Positions 1 through 11,381 of a DNA stretch of 64,000 nucleotides are shown here, piece by piece. The stretch is taken from NCBI RefSeq assembly GCF_031877795.1, contig NC_133954.1, positions 7,903,256-7,967,255 on the forward strand, given 5' to 3'. The translations under genes were made by a program, and so were the position numbers. The notes below the pieces were generated by a model, which saw only the letters and a program-made list of their open reading frames with translations, was not told where the DNA came from and did no database searches. The DNA is from Strix aluco (taxonomy: Eukaryota > Chordata > Aves > Strigiformes > Strigidae). The stretch's first letter is position 1; every line of letters begins with the position of its first letter.

Positions 1-480
1 GACTACAAGTCCCAGCAGCGCGGCCGGGGCCGCCCAGGGGGAGGTGTCCTGGCTGGGCTCTGCCTTTCCTAGTCCTCCACCTCCTCCTCGCAGCCGCGGA
101 GGTTTCCAGCCGTGCCTCTCGGTGAGTGAGGTGGCGGGGGGGCGGTGGTGATGGGGTCCCGTATACCCCTCCCGGAGTCTGATTCCCCCTCCCAGGGCCG
201 TACGGGAGGCCAGGGGGGGCGGGGGGGGGGGGCGCTGCGAAACGGCGGCGACACTTTCACTTTCGTTTCTTGGCGGCGAAGTCGAGGGTGCCCGGTCTGG
301 GGAGGGGGGACAGCCCGGTCCGCTCCCCGCCCTCCGCCGGCAATCCACGCACACGGGGGATGCTAACGGGGACCCCCGTGGCACATGCTGCCGGCGGCGG
401 GGGAGCTGCCCGGTGCACCCGAGCCACGGTGTCCCGGTGTCCAACCGCGGCTGGCAGTTGGTCTCACTTGAGAAGGGAGA
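1..480 (+). promoter_or_regulatory. CALCOCO2: CpG-island promoter and noncoding first exon of CALCOCO2
   Basis: This stretch is dense in CG dinucleotides and G/C runs. A probable noncoding first exon ends at base 121, where CTCTCG is followed by a good donor, GTGAGTGAG. The next exon (acceptor at 1451-1452) holds the start codon nine bases in, so the 5' leader is split by an intron of about 1.3 kb. The transcription start may lie within or left of the window. The short ORFs here are compositional and I do not call them genes. Confidence 0.65.
2..20 (+). promoter_or_regulatory. ZNF143/SBS-type promoter motif
   Basis: The window opens with ACTACAAGTCCCAGCAGCG, which fits the ACTACAnnTCCCAGnrnGC motif bound by ZNF143/STAF and common in CpG-island promoters just upstream of the start site. 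It lies in GC-rich DNA before the inferred CALCOCO2 first exon. The match is seen in the sequence; binding is inferred. Confidence 0.6.
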
Positions 481-1452
481 ATCCGGGTTTTTCTGCATCT
501 TCGGGGCGCTGCAGGTTAATGAAAGATGAAACGGCAACAGCGAAAGAAATGGGGGAAAAAAAACCCCAAAAAACCCCAGAAAGTCCCTGGAGAGAGGCTC
601 GGCGGTGAACACCGGCGGAAACGTTATTTATTCCGCTCTGCTCCGTGTGAGCTGTAACGGGACCTCATTAGCTCGGCTCTGGGCTGGGACTGTCCGATAA
701 TTACCGACACCCCGAAGGTGTGGTTGTCACCATCCCCTCGGGGGGCAGCAGTGGCCTCGCAGGGCCTCTCCTGCCTTCACTGATGACTTACAGACTGTTC
801 ACGTAAAAAAATTTCAACGTTAATAAAATGTCTTCCCCACTCTACTTCCTGTCGTCTTTTCCTGGAAGTGAACTGCAGACTTTGCCATCAGCGCACTCTG
901 CACGGCCTCTGGGTGTGTTTTCCTTCAAGATCGCAAGTATTTTTGCCAAAACCAACATCTTTTTTTTTGCAGCAGAATGCATTGTTCTGCTGCACCCAGG
1001 CACTGACTCTTTCATTTTCTTTGCAAGTTACTTTTAAGCCTTGTGGCAGCAAGGGCTCACATCCTGTCCTGAAGCTTTATTTTCTTTTTTCTGACTGGTG
1101 GCTGTCAAGAGTTCCCTGCCATTTGGGAGCTGTAAATCATAAAGGCACATCAGGGTAGGAAAGTTGGTGAATCGCACGCCGTTTCCTCGCTTTACTGAGG
1201 TAACTAAAAGTGAAACTGCAGCCCTGGGTGTCCTGCACCAGGGACAAGAGATGTTTGTGCCACACCTATTTCTACGGTCTGCCCTGTTTTCCGCTCCCAG
1301 CAGGACAAATTCTCCGTCCTCCCGAGGCAGCCGTTGTCAGTGCCGTTATCACCACTCTTCACAGCTGTGGATACCTTTTCCTTTCTGAGCACAGCCCTGC
1401 AATCTCCATCTAAGCTTCTGCCTGCTTTTCAGGCTATTCTTTCCTCTTGTAG

Positions 1453-3100
1453 ACTTCCACGATGAATGGGACCTCCGATGAGCCTCCCACCTCTGCTGTC
1501 CTCTTAGACAACTGCTACTTCTCTCAGGTCATCTTTAACAACGTGGAGAAGTTTTATGTTCCCGGAGAAGACATAACCTGTTATTACACCCTCACACAGA
1601 ACATTGATCCTCGCGGGAAGGACTGGGTGGGAATCTTCCAGGTGAGTGAATACTGTGAAACCGGTTGTGCCAAGTGTGAGGAAGCAGAAGTAGGCAGAAA
1701 CAAATAGCTTGGGCTTTGATAGAACAGGGTTGGGGATTTTTTTTCGCAGAATCACAGAATCATCTAGGTTGGAAAGGACCTTGAAGATCATCTAGTCCAA
1801 CCGTTAACCTAGCACTGGCAGTTTCCAACTACACCATATCCCTAAGTGCTATGTCAACCCACCTCTTCAACCCCTCCAGGGATGGGGACTCCCCCCCTGC
1901 CCTGGGCAGCCCATTCCAACGCCCAACAACCCCTTCTGCAAAGAAATCCTTCCTAAGAGCCAGTCTGACCCTGCCCTGGCGCAGCTTGAGGCCATTCCCT
2001 CTTGTCCTGCCGCTGGTTCCTTGGCTCAAGAGACTCATCCCCCCTCTCTGCACCCTCCTTTCAGGGAGTTGGAGAGGGCCATGAGGTCTCCCCTCAGCCT
2101 CCTCTTCTCCAGACTAAACCCCCCCAGTTCCCTCAGCCGCTCCCCATCAGACCTGTGCTCCAGACCCTGCACCAGCTCCCTTGCCCTTCTCTGGTCACGC
2201 TCAAGTCATTCAGTGGCCTTTTTGGGGTGAGGGGCCCAAAACTTTCAGTAATAACCTGGTGTAATGGAACATCTTTATTGTGCCTAGGGACAAAGTGCCA
2301 GACCTGTTGTGGTCTGAAGAGCTTCAAGGCTGAGCAAACACCGATTATTCTTTCATGCATAGACCACAACTCTCAGAAGTCAGGATATCAGTGCAAAATT
2401 CCTCCCAGTAACTGATCTATATGGAAATACAGTCCCATTACCATAGGATAAACATGAACTGAGTGATGCCATATAACAATTTTGCTGTTGCAGGTGGGAT
2501 GGAAAACAACGCGGGAATGTTACACATTCATGTGGGCTCCTCTGCCCGGTGACATCCACAGGGACACCCCTGTGCAACAACAGATCTGTTTCAAAGGTGA
2601 GTTGGGAGCTTGGGTCACTCGGGGGATGGATGTACACAAGCACACACAGCCACGCACAGGCAGACTCCCACTTTGCTGCCACTAATAAGCGCTACGTTCG
2701 GAATTACAGAATATCTGTAGGATCATGCTTTGGGGGACTTATTTCAAATGCCATAATAAATCACAAAATTTTGAATCTGCCAAATTCTGCCATCCTGACT
2801 AAGTGATACTGTTCTTATCACTGCCACAAGGAATTACTCACAGTGCAGGAACAATACTGAACTAGGATGTCTCAGTTTTCTGGGGTTCTCACTTTCTGTG
2901 CTGTGTAGTTAAGACACTTGAATAATTAGAAGCTGCATATGATGAGGCTGTTGTGTTTCTTTGAAGCTTGCTACCTACCGAAAGATGATGAATACTACCA
3001 GTTCTGCTACGTCGATGAGGATGGCATGGTCCGAGGAGCCAGTGTGCCTTTCCAGTTCAGAGCAGAAGCTGAGGATGATATCCTGGTGGTTACCACACAG
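1453..3100 (+). CDS. CALCOCO2: CALCOCO2 exons 2-4: SKICH domain and CLIR motif
   Basis: Three exons (1453-1641 with ATG at 1462, 2494-2596, 2967-3100) encode residues 1-139. The reading [20 protein letters not shown] and the later DWVGIFQ and [15 protein letters not shown] segments are diagnostic of the SKICH fold of NDP52/TAX1BP1/CALCOCO1, which recruits NAP1/SINTBAD-TBK1 and the ULK complex. The last exon ends [13 protein letters not shown] falls at residues 133-136, the same numbers as the human noncanonical LC3C-interacting motif. All three donors are strong (GTGAGT, GTGAGT, GTATGT). An antisense CR1 copy sits in the intron between the first two of these exons. Confidence 0.95.
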
Positions 3101-6100
3101 GTATGTGTCCTCTCTTCCCCTGCGTTTTACTGCCTCTGCTTTTCGTGGCATATGCTCACTGCTAACGGGGAGTGATCCGGTAAATTGGATGCTGAGATAG
3201 AACTCAGCAGACTTGGATACTAATCTTGGCTTTTCTACTGATCTGTCACACAAATTTGGGCAGCCTTTTTTTCTCTACCTGCCATTTATCATTTAGATTG
3301 TGAGCTCTTTGAAATGCAGAGTGACTTAATGCATAATGTTTCAGGATGTTTTGAATATTTTTAAAAGAAAATGTCATTTTTATGGAATCAACCCACCAAT
3401 AAATGGGAGTAAGCACGTGCCCATGGTCTGGTCTGTGCTAGTAGTGAAGGCACGGGGAGGTACACGGTGTTCCCTGTGCAGGGCTCAGCTTGCTTTGCTC
3501 TTCACCCTGTGCTATTTGGAATGGAGCTTTTCGGTGCTCCTGTATGACCACATGACTTTGTTTCTTGCCAGGGAGAAATGGAAAAGATTGAACTACAACA
3601 CAAAAATTTGCTTAAAGAAAAGGAGGAGCTGCAAGCAAGCTGTGCAGGACTCCAGAAACAAAACAGCGATCTGCAGGAAGAGCTCAAGAACACACAGGTA
3701 CACAAAAAAGTTAATACGAGAAGTCAGAATAAAGCTGTAAGCCTGAAGGATGAAGAGGGACTGAGTCAGGTCTTGCTTCACTGTATGCTTCCAGGAGAAA
3801 ATTTAGGAGGTTTCTCCCCATATTATCTGTTTAATCCTTTACCAAATCATACGACACCTCTACTGCAATAAGAAGGATAATGATGAACAGGAGACATCTT
3901 CAGGCACGGGAGCCAGGAATGGACAGGAAGGAGAGTGTTTAAAAATGTTATGTAGGCTGTCCTGAAATCACGTTATCGCTACCATTTCCTCCTGAAGTTT
4001 TGCTCAGGGCTTCATATAAATGCATCAGGGGCTGAAAGCGTCGTCAGGATGCAAAGGAGAGATTTTCCTCCTTCACATGGGCTGCCTGGCAGTGTTGCAT
4101 TTGAGGGTTCTTGCAGTTCCAGTGCAGAGCAGGAGTATTGCTTGGGTCCCATTTACCTCCTGTTGACCTCTCTGTGATTTTCAGGACAATTTAGAGTCTC
4201 TAAGGAGCAACACAGAGAATCTGGAGCTGGAGCTGAATTCCCTGAAAAAGGAAAAGCAACATCTAAAGGAGCTGGATGACTGCAGAGAGGCAGAACTGCA
4301 CGAGTAAGTGTATTTACAGCACATCTCAAAACAGGATTTCCTGTAAGCACCTTGCCTTGATGGATTAAATTTCCACCTGTGAATGTATGGTGTGTTTTGA
4401 TTTGTTCTGAGTAGACTCAAAGCGCAAATTCAGAACGTGATCTCTGACAAGGAACAACTGGACACCAGACTGAAAACAGCCCTGGATCACATGGATCAGC
4501 TGCAGGTAGCAAACATACAGCTTTGCTTTTATGAACTGTCTCTGATGGAACCGGTTTCCCTCTGACAGAGGAGTGAACAATCTTGAGCCAGTATGCGGTG
4601 TACAAGCTTTGCTAGTGATCTGTCACACAAATCTGGGCAGCCTTTTCTTCTCTACCTGCCATTTTTCACTTGTCTTGTGAGCTCTTTGTAATGGGGAGTG
4701 ACTTAAAACATAGTGTTTCAGGGCATTTTGAATATTTGTAAATGAAAATGTCATTTTTATGGTAACAGCCTGCCATTAAACGGAGTAAGCACATGCCCAT
4801 GGCCAACAGTTGAGGTGCTGTGAAGCCAAGCACTCTCTTTGCAGTGTCTTGTGTGCAGCCCTTTTGTTAATGACTAGACTGCACACATGGTCCTGATCTA
4901 ACAAACTGCAAGAAGCCCCAGAGCTCTGCCTCTGCGACTTCTGCAGACACAGAAGGCGTTGAGCATCTCCAAAGATCAGGGTAGTATGTGCTCAGTGTTC
5001 AGGAACTGGGTTGAGGGTCAGCTTTGGGCAGGCTGGGGAGAGGGAAGCAGCAGTCTGGTCTGTGCTAGTAGTGAAGGCACGGGGAGGTACACGGTGTTCC
5101 CTGTGCAGGGCTCAGCTTGCTTTGCTCTTCACCCTGTGCTATTTGGAATGGAGCTTTTCGGTGCTCCTGTATGACCACATGACTTTGTTTCTTGCCAGGG
5201 AGAAATGGAAAAGATTGAACTACAAAATAAAAATTTGCTTAAAGAAAAGGAGGAGCTGCAAGCAAGCTGTGCAGGTCTCCAGAAACAAAACAGCGATCTG
5301 CAGGAAGAGCTCAAGAACACACAGGTACACAAAAAAGTTAATATAAGAAGTTAGAATAAGCTGTAAGCCTGAAGGATGAAGAGGGACTGAGTCAGGTCTT
5401 GTTTCACTGTATGCTTCCAGGAGAAAATTTAGGAGGTTTCTCCCCATATTATCTGTTTAATCCTTTACCAAATCATACGACACCTCTACTGCAATAAGAA
5501 GGATAATGATGAACAGGAGACATCTTCAGGCACGGGAGCCAGGAATGGACAGGAAGGAGAGTGTTCAAAAATGTTACGTAGGCTGTCCTGAAATCACGTT
5601 ATCGCTACCGTTTCCTCCTGAAGTTTTGCTCAGGGCTTCATATAAATGCATCAAGGGCTGAAAGCCTTGTCAGGATGCAAAGGAGAGATTTTCCTCCTTC
5701 ACATGGGCTGCCTGGCAGTGTTGCATTTGAGGGTTCTTGCAGTTCCAGTGTTTGGGTCCCATTTAGCTCCTGTTAACCTCACTGTGATTTTCAGGAGCTG
5801 CAGAACAATTTAGAGTCTCTAAGGAGCAACACAGAGAACCTGGAGCTGGAGCTGAATTCCCTGAAAAAGGAAAAGCAACATCTAAAGGAGCTGGATGACT
5901 GCAGAAAGGCAGAACTGCACGAGTAAGTGTATTTACAGCACATCTCAAAACAGGATTTCCTGTAAGCACCTTGCCTTGATGGATTAAATTTCCACCTGTG
6001 AATGTATGGTGTGTTTTGATTTGTTCTGAGTAGACTCAAAGCGCAAATTCAGAACGTGATCTCTGACAAGGAACAACTGGACACCAGACTGAAAACAGCC

Positions 6101-9100
6101 CTGGATCACATGGATCAGCTGCAGGTAGCAAACATACAGCTGCTCACCTTTACTTTTACAAACTGTCTCTGATGGAATCGGTTTCCCTCTGACAGAGGCG
6201 TGAACAATCTTGAGCACAAGTAGGTGGTGTATGAGTTTCTTTTTTGGTTATGTGGGTTCTTTAGGAAAATGTCAATCTTTGATATGATTTGACCTCCAGA
6301 AAACCTCAAGAATGCTCTATTCTGGAAGGAATGTTTGAGGGTGATGTGCTAAGAGAAACTGTAAGGATTTTATTCTCTAAAAACATCCCCTTTGCTTGCT
6401 CATGAAGTTGATCAAAATTCCACTGTTTACCTCCTGCTAGCTAATGATTCAGGCAGAAAACACTTCTGTTTTAGAAAACATTTGATAATTATATTCAGTA
6501 CTTCAGTGAAAACAAGCCTAGCTGGGAGGTGTGTGAAGGGAGAAGGTAGATTGAAAATAGCTTAGTTGTTAGGTTTGGGTCACAGGAGACCCAGAATGAT
6601 GGGTTAACCATCAGGCTATAGAGTCTCTGTTTTTCTCTCTCTCCTCTGACTTCCCAGACTAGAAGTGTTGTGTTGAAACTTAGCTCTTCACAGAACGTAT
6701 GAATGAATACTGTGTTCTGATGAATACATCAGCTCCAGTATATCTCCAGTTTCTACAAAGGTTTTAATGAAAAAATGTTTGCAGAAAAAAAATTCAAGCG
6801 ACCATAGTTTCTGGAGCTTTGCCTTCTGTAGCAAAAGGTGCCTGTGCTGTTTGATCTTCACTTTTTGCCCACTCATCTCTCTCCTTAGTCTCAGGTGTTG
6901 AGTTATGAGAAAGAAGTGGAAAACTTGTCTCTCATGGACCGTGACAAGGCAGAGGAGCTTGAACATTTAAAGGAAGAGAATCAGCAGTTACGCATGAGTA
7001 GAAGTCAACAGGTAAAGCCTTCCCTGATTATCACGGTGCTTGGAGGAGCCAGGCTGGAGAGATTGAGGCATCCTCAGCAGTGAACACGTTCAAATATTGC
7101 TCAATCTTACAAGAATCTAAGGGATTCCGTGACAGAAAGAGAAGTGTCCATGGTGGCGTGAGTGTCCTCATAGGTGGTTCTGTGAACACACCATCTGACA
7201 GATTCTTACAGTCTACATCTATTCTTATAGTATACATTTTAGTTCTGGAAGAAACATCTGTGTAACTAGAGATTGTAATTCTGATTCTCTGTAGCAGGAA
7301 CATTCAGTCTCTGTCTTGATCTCTTTTGAGTCAGCTCAGGGGATAAAGTAAATCGGTGGAAAATCAGGATTAATATTCGGCTGATTGCGAGTCATTGCAT
7401 CTGAGCATAATTGTTTCAGGACTGGGACTTAGGGGTGAATAAAACAAGTTACCCTAAATCTGCCCAGACTATATGCTGTTAATTTTACCTCCCAACAGGA
7501 AGCTGACTAGTAATTGGTGTGAGGCAGCAACCTTGCTCCTCTCCTCTCCTCTCCTCTCCTCTCCTCTCCTCTCCTCTCCTCTCCTCTCCTCTCCTCTCCT
7601 CTCCTCTCCTCTCCTCTCCTCTCCTCTCCTCTCCTCTCCTCTCCTCTCCTCTCCTCTCCTCTCCTCTCCTCTCCTCTCCTCTCCTCTCCTCTCCTCTCCT
7701 CTCCTCTCCTCTCCTCTCCTCTCCTCTCCTCTCCTCTCCTCTCCTCTCCTCTCCTCTCCTCTCCTCTCCTCTCCTCTCCTCTCCTCTCCTCTCCTCTCCT
7801 CTCCTCTCCTCTCCTCTCCTCTCCTCTCCTCTCCTCTCCTCTCCTCTCCTCTCCTCTCCTCTCCTCTCCTCTCCTCTCCTCTCCTCTCCTCTCCTCTCCT
7901 CTCCTCTCCTCTCCTCTCCTCTCCTCTCCTCTCCTCTCCTCTCCTCTCCTCTCCTCTCCTCTCCCCTCCCCTCCCCTCCCCTCCCCTCCCCTCCCCTCCC
8001 CTCCCCCCTCCCCTCCCCTCTCTCCTCTGATGTTTTTGACTCTTTCTTATCCTTAATATCTCAAATTTAGCATTTAATAATCAATAACATAAATGCAATA
8101 TGCTCAGAATGCACCAAAATAAGCTGTAAACAATGCAAAGTTTCTGTTCCGTACTTTGGTGCTCTCACCCACATCCTTCTCTGACACCTCTTTGCAACTC
8201 TGCTTGTGAAAATCTGGGATTTCTGTGCAGAAGGAGCAAAATAAGGAGCTTGAACATTGCATGGAAAACTTGAAGGGGTCAGAGGCCAAACTCTCACTTT
8301 GTCTGTCCCCCTGTCTGCAGGATGAGCAGGTGCCCAGCGTTGCTGGCAGCTGGGGAGATGGTCCTAAAAGTGCTGAGCACAGAGCTCTGCTGTATTGTAT
8401 GGAACCTGCTGGTACCTGTGCAGGGGAGCTGAGATTCACTCACAGCACTCTTTTCCACCTTCTTTTGAGTTGCTGAACCATCACAATTTCCCTGTGATGT
8501 TGCAGATTTCTATGTGTATAACAAATTCAAGTTTATGGACAAAAGTCTTGCTTTTCTTAGGTAGCTTCTGCAGACCTTTTAGAAGTGATAGACAAACCTC
8601 AGCACTGGAAATCACTCCTTGAAGGAATGTGAAGGATATAAAAGGGCAGCATGCTGTGGCATTTCTTTCCACTGAAGAAACCATCATTGGCAATGACTGA
8701 GGCCGTCACATCATCTTTAGCCTGTTGCCCTGAGTGACCTTCTAAAGGTGCTTCTCCCTCTGTCTGTGCTACTCAGGAGGCTTTTGGAGGCTCTACCCTC
8801 ACTTCAACATTGAAAATTAGATGCCTAAAATAGATGATGTGATTACCTCCGCTGTGATGCCAAATGTTCAGGATTCTCAGAGTGATGCTTTGAGAATGAC
8901 TGCAGAATCCCTGAGTGCTCCATCTTACCTAATTTACTGATTGAATTCAGGAGTCAGCTACAAGATTAATTCCTAAGGATGTGTTAGCTATCCAGCGTCA
9001 ATGCAAGCCTTGCAGCACCAGGAAGCCCGGCAGACTTGGCTAGCTCTCACCTGCCAGGGTGGATTTTTCAGCTGTTTGTGTTCCTTTTCTTCAACCTCCC

Positions 9101-11381
9101 TCTTTCTTTGACCCTTCAGAGGTCATGTGTCATCTCACACGTTGTAATGAAAATAGAGTGTGAGTGGTGACGTGGGGATATCCTAGGGGACAAACTATGA
9201 AGTGGTAAGACTCCCATTGAAAGTGAAGGGTTATTTCTTGGTAATAAATGCAGCATGAGACAGCTCCAAGCACTGGATCTGTCACTGTTTTATTTGCCAG
9301 TTTCCCAAATAACACTCTTCCTTCACAGCAACAGAACTCCAACTTAATTAAAGAACTTGAGGAGCAGAAGGGTTTGGTTCGGGTTCTGCAGGCAAGAAAG
9401 AAGGAAGCTGATGAGGAAAATCAGGTGAGAATGTGGCTCAACTCCCTCGCCTTTCTCCTGTGTTGAATATGACACTAATCACTCAGTCTAGCGTTCAGTT
9501 CCATTAACCCTTCTACCAAACGGGTCCTAATCATGCCTGCACGTGGCCCATCACCCAAACCCGGCTGCCAGGCTGTCTGCAGGCACGTACAGGTGACTCT
9601 GTGGGTACACTCACAGCCTGTTGTTGCTGTCACGTCTGTACAACCTAAGAGGAAGGGTCAAAAAACTTGCACCTTTTTCCCCCACCACAGAATAGATTGG
9701 TTGACCCATAATAGCACGGAGATTTTCAAAAGCCCCTAATGTTACCTTAATTCTGACACCACTGGTATGAATGGACTTACGCATTTAAATGGTCATAGCA
9801 TTTTTGTCCAGTCTAAGCAATGACTGCTCAGATTTGTTCCATACTCTGCATGACTTCAGTATAATCTTCTGTCTTTTAAAGTGTATTACTCTATTGTGAT
9901 CATCCTGTCTGCCTTTCCGAGCAGGCCACAGAACGGATCCTTGTCCTTCCTTACCTCACTTTCCCATTCAGTCAAGCAGGACCAACACTGAGCTACCTAA
10001 AAGAAGTTCAGAGCAATTTTGATTCTGATATCAGAGGATCTATTTTAGTGCGAAGTAGGACTTTTCTCTGAAATGGTCTCCTGAGCTTCTGGAAATTCAT
10101 TCTGACCTTCTGTCCCTTTGCAGAAACTAAGGAAACAGAATGACAATCTTCTGAGGCATCTCTCGCAGGCTTCTTCACCAGCTCAAACTTCAATTCCAGC
10201 TTCTGAACTAGGAGGCCTTCTGTTTGGAAATCCATATTATGGTGAGATTACTTGGCGTTCTGTCTGAAACTGCAAATACATGGCAGTTAAAGTCTCAGCA
10301 AATTATCCTCCCTCTCGAATTGAATGCTGTAGAAAAGACATTATTAGCAGCACCTCTGTGCAGCTTTGCATGTGTGCAGATGACTTGGCAGCTGCAAAAT
10401 GCTGCCAGGTGTTGAGAGTTGACTTAAGTGATCAGCTGTCTGTTCATTTTCTGCCAAGAGAGACAACTATTAGCTAGTTTATTCAGCTGTGAGACTGTTA
10501 GTTCTGTGCTTATATCCAGTTTCGATAGTCCTAAATATGGAGGTTTAGATCCAGAGCCACATCCTCATGTTTCAGGAATTACTAGTTATCAGCACATCAC
10601 ATTGTTAATCATTTTGCTGTGGCTAAATGGACTTCTTTTTCCAGCTGCAGGAGCAAACCTGGGAGCAGGAGCTGCAGATGTAAGTAAAATGGACACAACT
10701 GGACATGAATTAGTGTTTATGCGCATGAACTGGTGGTTTGAAATAGAAAGCTCCAAGTTCAGCTCTGTAGCCAATTGTCTACATACTGGTTTAGTCCTCG
10801 TAAGATAGCAGACAGCAGAATGGAGCCATGTATGCTTAACGTGTAGAATTAATGAGAGTTATATATCTTAAGGAAGAGAAAGGAAACTGTTGACCTTAAT
10901 CTTTAAGGCCCAGCTCTTGGCAGCTTCTAATGTCAGAATGAGCAGCATGCAACTGCTCAAAACCTTGTTTCGTACTGGAGACATGGACATGTGCTATGAA
11001 GGATGGAAAGTCAGGGCACCTCACAGAAGCTCTTGACTTTTAAATGCTATTTAGAGAAGCCTGGAGATATTTGAAAGCTTGAGAATGTTAGAAGTCAGAA
11101 AGACTTGTCCAACAGTGATAATATCTGTCTACTAAACCTTTCTGCTTCTTCTCTTTCAATATAATTTTTTAACTGACTTTATTTGCATTTGCTTTGTACT
11201 TCAGGCTTCTCTAAGGAAATGTCCCATGTGCAATGAAGTATTTCCTGAAGATATTGAGACAAGTCAGTATGAGGCCCATGTGCACAGCCATCTGCTGGAG
11301 TGCCCATTCTGCAGCGAGACCTTTGAAAAGTCCAATAAGCAGGTGTTTGATGACCATATGTTTTGTCATGACCTGGAATAA
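1462..11381 (+). CDS. CALCOCO2: CALCOCO2 (NDP52), selective-autophagy receptor, 15 coding exons
   Basis: CALCOCO2 is a cytosolic receptor that links ubiquitin- or galectin-8-marked cargo (damaged vacuoles, bacteria, mitochondria) to LC3C and the autophagy-initiation machinery. Coding exons read by eye: 1462-1641, 2494-2596, 2967-3100, 3572-3697, 4185-4303, 4415-4505, 5199-5324, 5795-5922, 6034-6124, 6889-7011 (or from 6895), 8231-8329, 9329-9424, 10124-10241, 10645-10679 and 11205-11381 (stop TAA). Phases join without a break into about 581 codons, against 446 residues in human. The excess is mainly a tandem duplication of three coiled-coil exons. Order: SKICH domain (about 20-127), ILVV LC3 motif (133-136), long coiled coil, GNPY segment, two zinc fingers. 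The start is the first ATG after the intron-1 acceptor and matches the family's N-terminus. The 8231 exon is the least certain. Confidence 0.95.
1747..2245 (-). mobile_element. CR1 LINE 3' end, antisense in CALCOCO2 intron
   Basis: On the minus strand this reads as the end of CR1 ORF2 followed by the 3' UTR. The peptide remnant includes [15 protein letters not shown] and [20 protein letters not shown]. The left end, read in reverse, finishes with the CR1 terminal ATTCTGTG repeats. It is a 5'-truncated, non-autonomous copy with no full ORF. Confidence 0.92.
3230..4602 (+). repeat. CALCOCO2: Tandem duplication inside CALCOCO2, unit 1 (three coiled-coil exons)
   Basis: Unit 1 of a direct repeat carries exons 3572-3697, 4185-4303 and 4415-4505 (112 codons) with their introns. 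The peptide starts [20 protein letters not shown] and ends [10 protein letters not shown]; heptad-like Leu/Glu/Lys spacing indicates coiled coil. The block begins and ends in phase 0, so its duplication keeps the frame. Unlike unit 2, the middle exon lacks nine bases (it starts DNLESL rather than ELQNNLESL), and about 250 bp of intron present in unit 2 (about 4802-5054) are missing. Confidence 0.93.
4608..6232 (+). repeat. CALCOCO2: Tandem duplication inside CALCOCO2, unit 2
   Basis: Unit 2 carries exons 5199-5324, 5795-5922 and 6034-6124 (115 codons). Exon pairs differ from unit 1 by one H-to-N change in the first exon and one E-to-K change plus three extra residues in the second; the third pair is identical at the DNA level. 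Splice sites are intact in both units, so both are probably used. The left intronic part (4617-4801 against 3243-3427) is clearly more diverged than the rest. Confidence 0.93.
6889..9424 (+). CDS. CALCOCO2: CALCOCO2 exons 11-13: distal coiled coil
   Basis: Exon 6889-7011 reads [20 protein letters not shown] and onwards, matching the human LSTQEKEMEKLVQGDQDKTE block. Two acceptor AGs six bases apart (start 6889 or 6895) are both in frame. Exon 8231-8329 starts [18 protein letters not shown] but then runs into a pyrimidine-rich stretch, [10 protein letters not shown], and its donor (CAG|GTGCCC) is weak, so its 3' boundary is uncertain. Exon 9329-9424 reads [20 protein letters not shown] and ends at a good donor (GTGAGA). 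The intron between 7011 and 8231 holds the CTCCT array. Confidence 0.8.
7536..8022 (+). repeat. CTCCT pentanucleotide array grading into CTCCC
   Basis: About 85 near-perfect CTCCT units run from 7536 to 7960, followed by roughly a dozen CTCCC units. The array is pure pyrimidine on the plus strand and purine on the minus strand, in a CALCOCO2 intron. The long Leu/Ser/Pro open frames across it are artefacts of the repeat. Confidence 0.98.
10124..11381 (+). CDS. CALCOCO2: CALCOCO2 exons 14-16: GNPY segment and two zinc fingers
   Basis: Exon 10124-10241 ends the coiled coil and contains LLFGNPYYG, aligned with human LAYGNPYSG, the galectin-8 contact region. The small exon 10645-10679 (12 codons, Ala/Gly rich) has alternative acceptors six bases apart. 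The last exon, 11205-11381, encodes two zinc fingers. The first has CPMC, then HVHSH. The second has CPFC, then HMFCH, followed by DLE and stop; this last one corresponds to the ubiquitin-binding zinc finger of NDP52. Finger 1 has a complete Cys2/His2 set here, whereas human finger 1 is atypical. Confidence 0.92.

Noticed and set aside
4608..6232. CALCOCO2 duplication as a simple haplotype or assembly artefact
   Set aside because: The left introns differ by about 12 percent and each unit has its own indels, too much for two alleles; read depth would still confirm.
7473..8070. Open frames of 183-185 codons across the CTCCT array
   Set aside because: They only translate the pentanucleotide repeat in different frames; no start context or domain.
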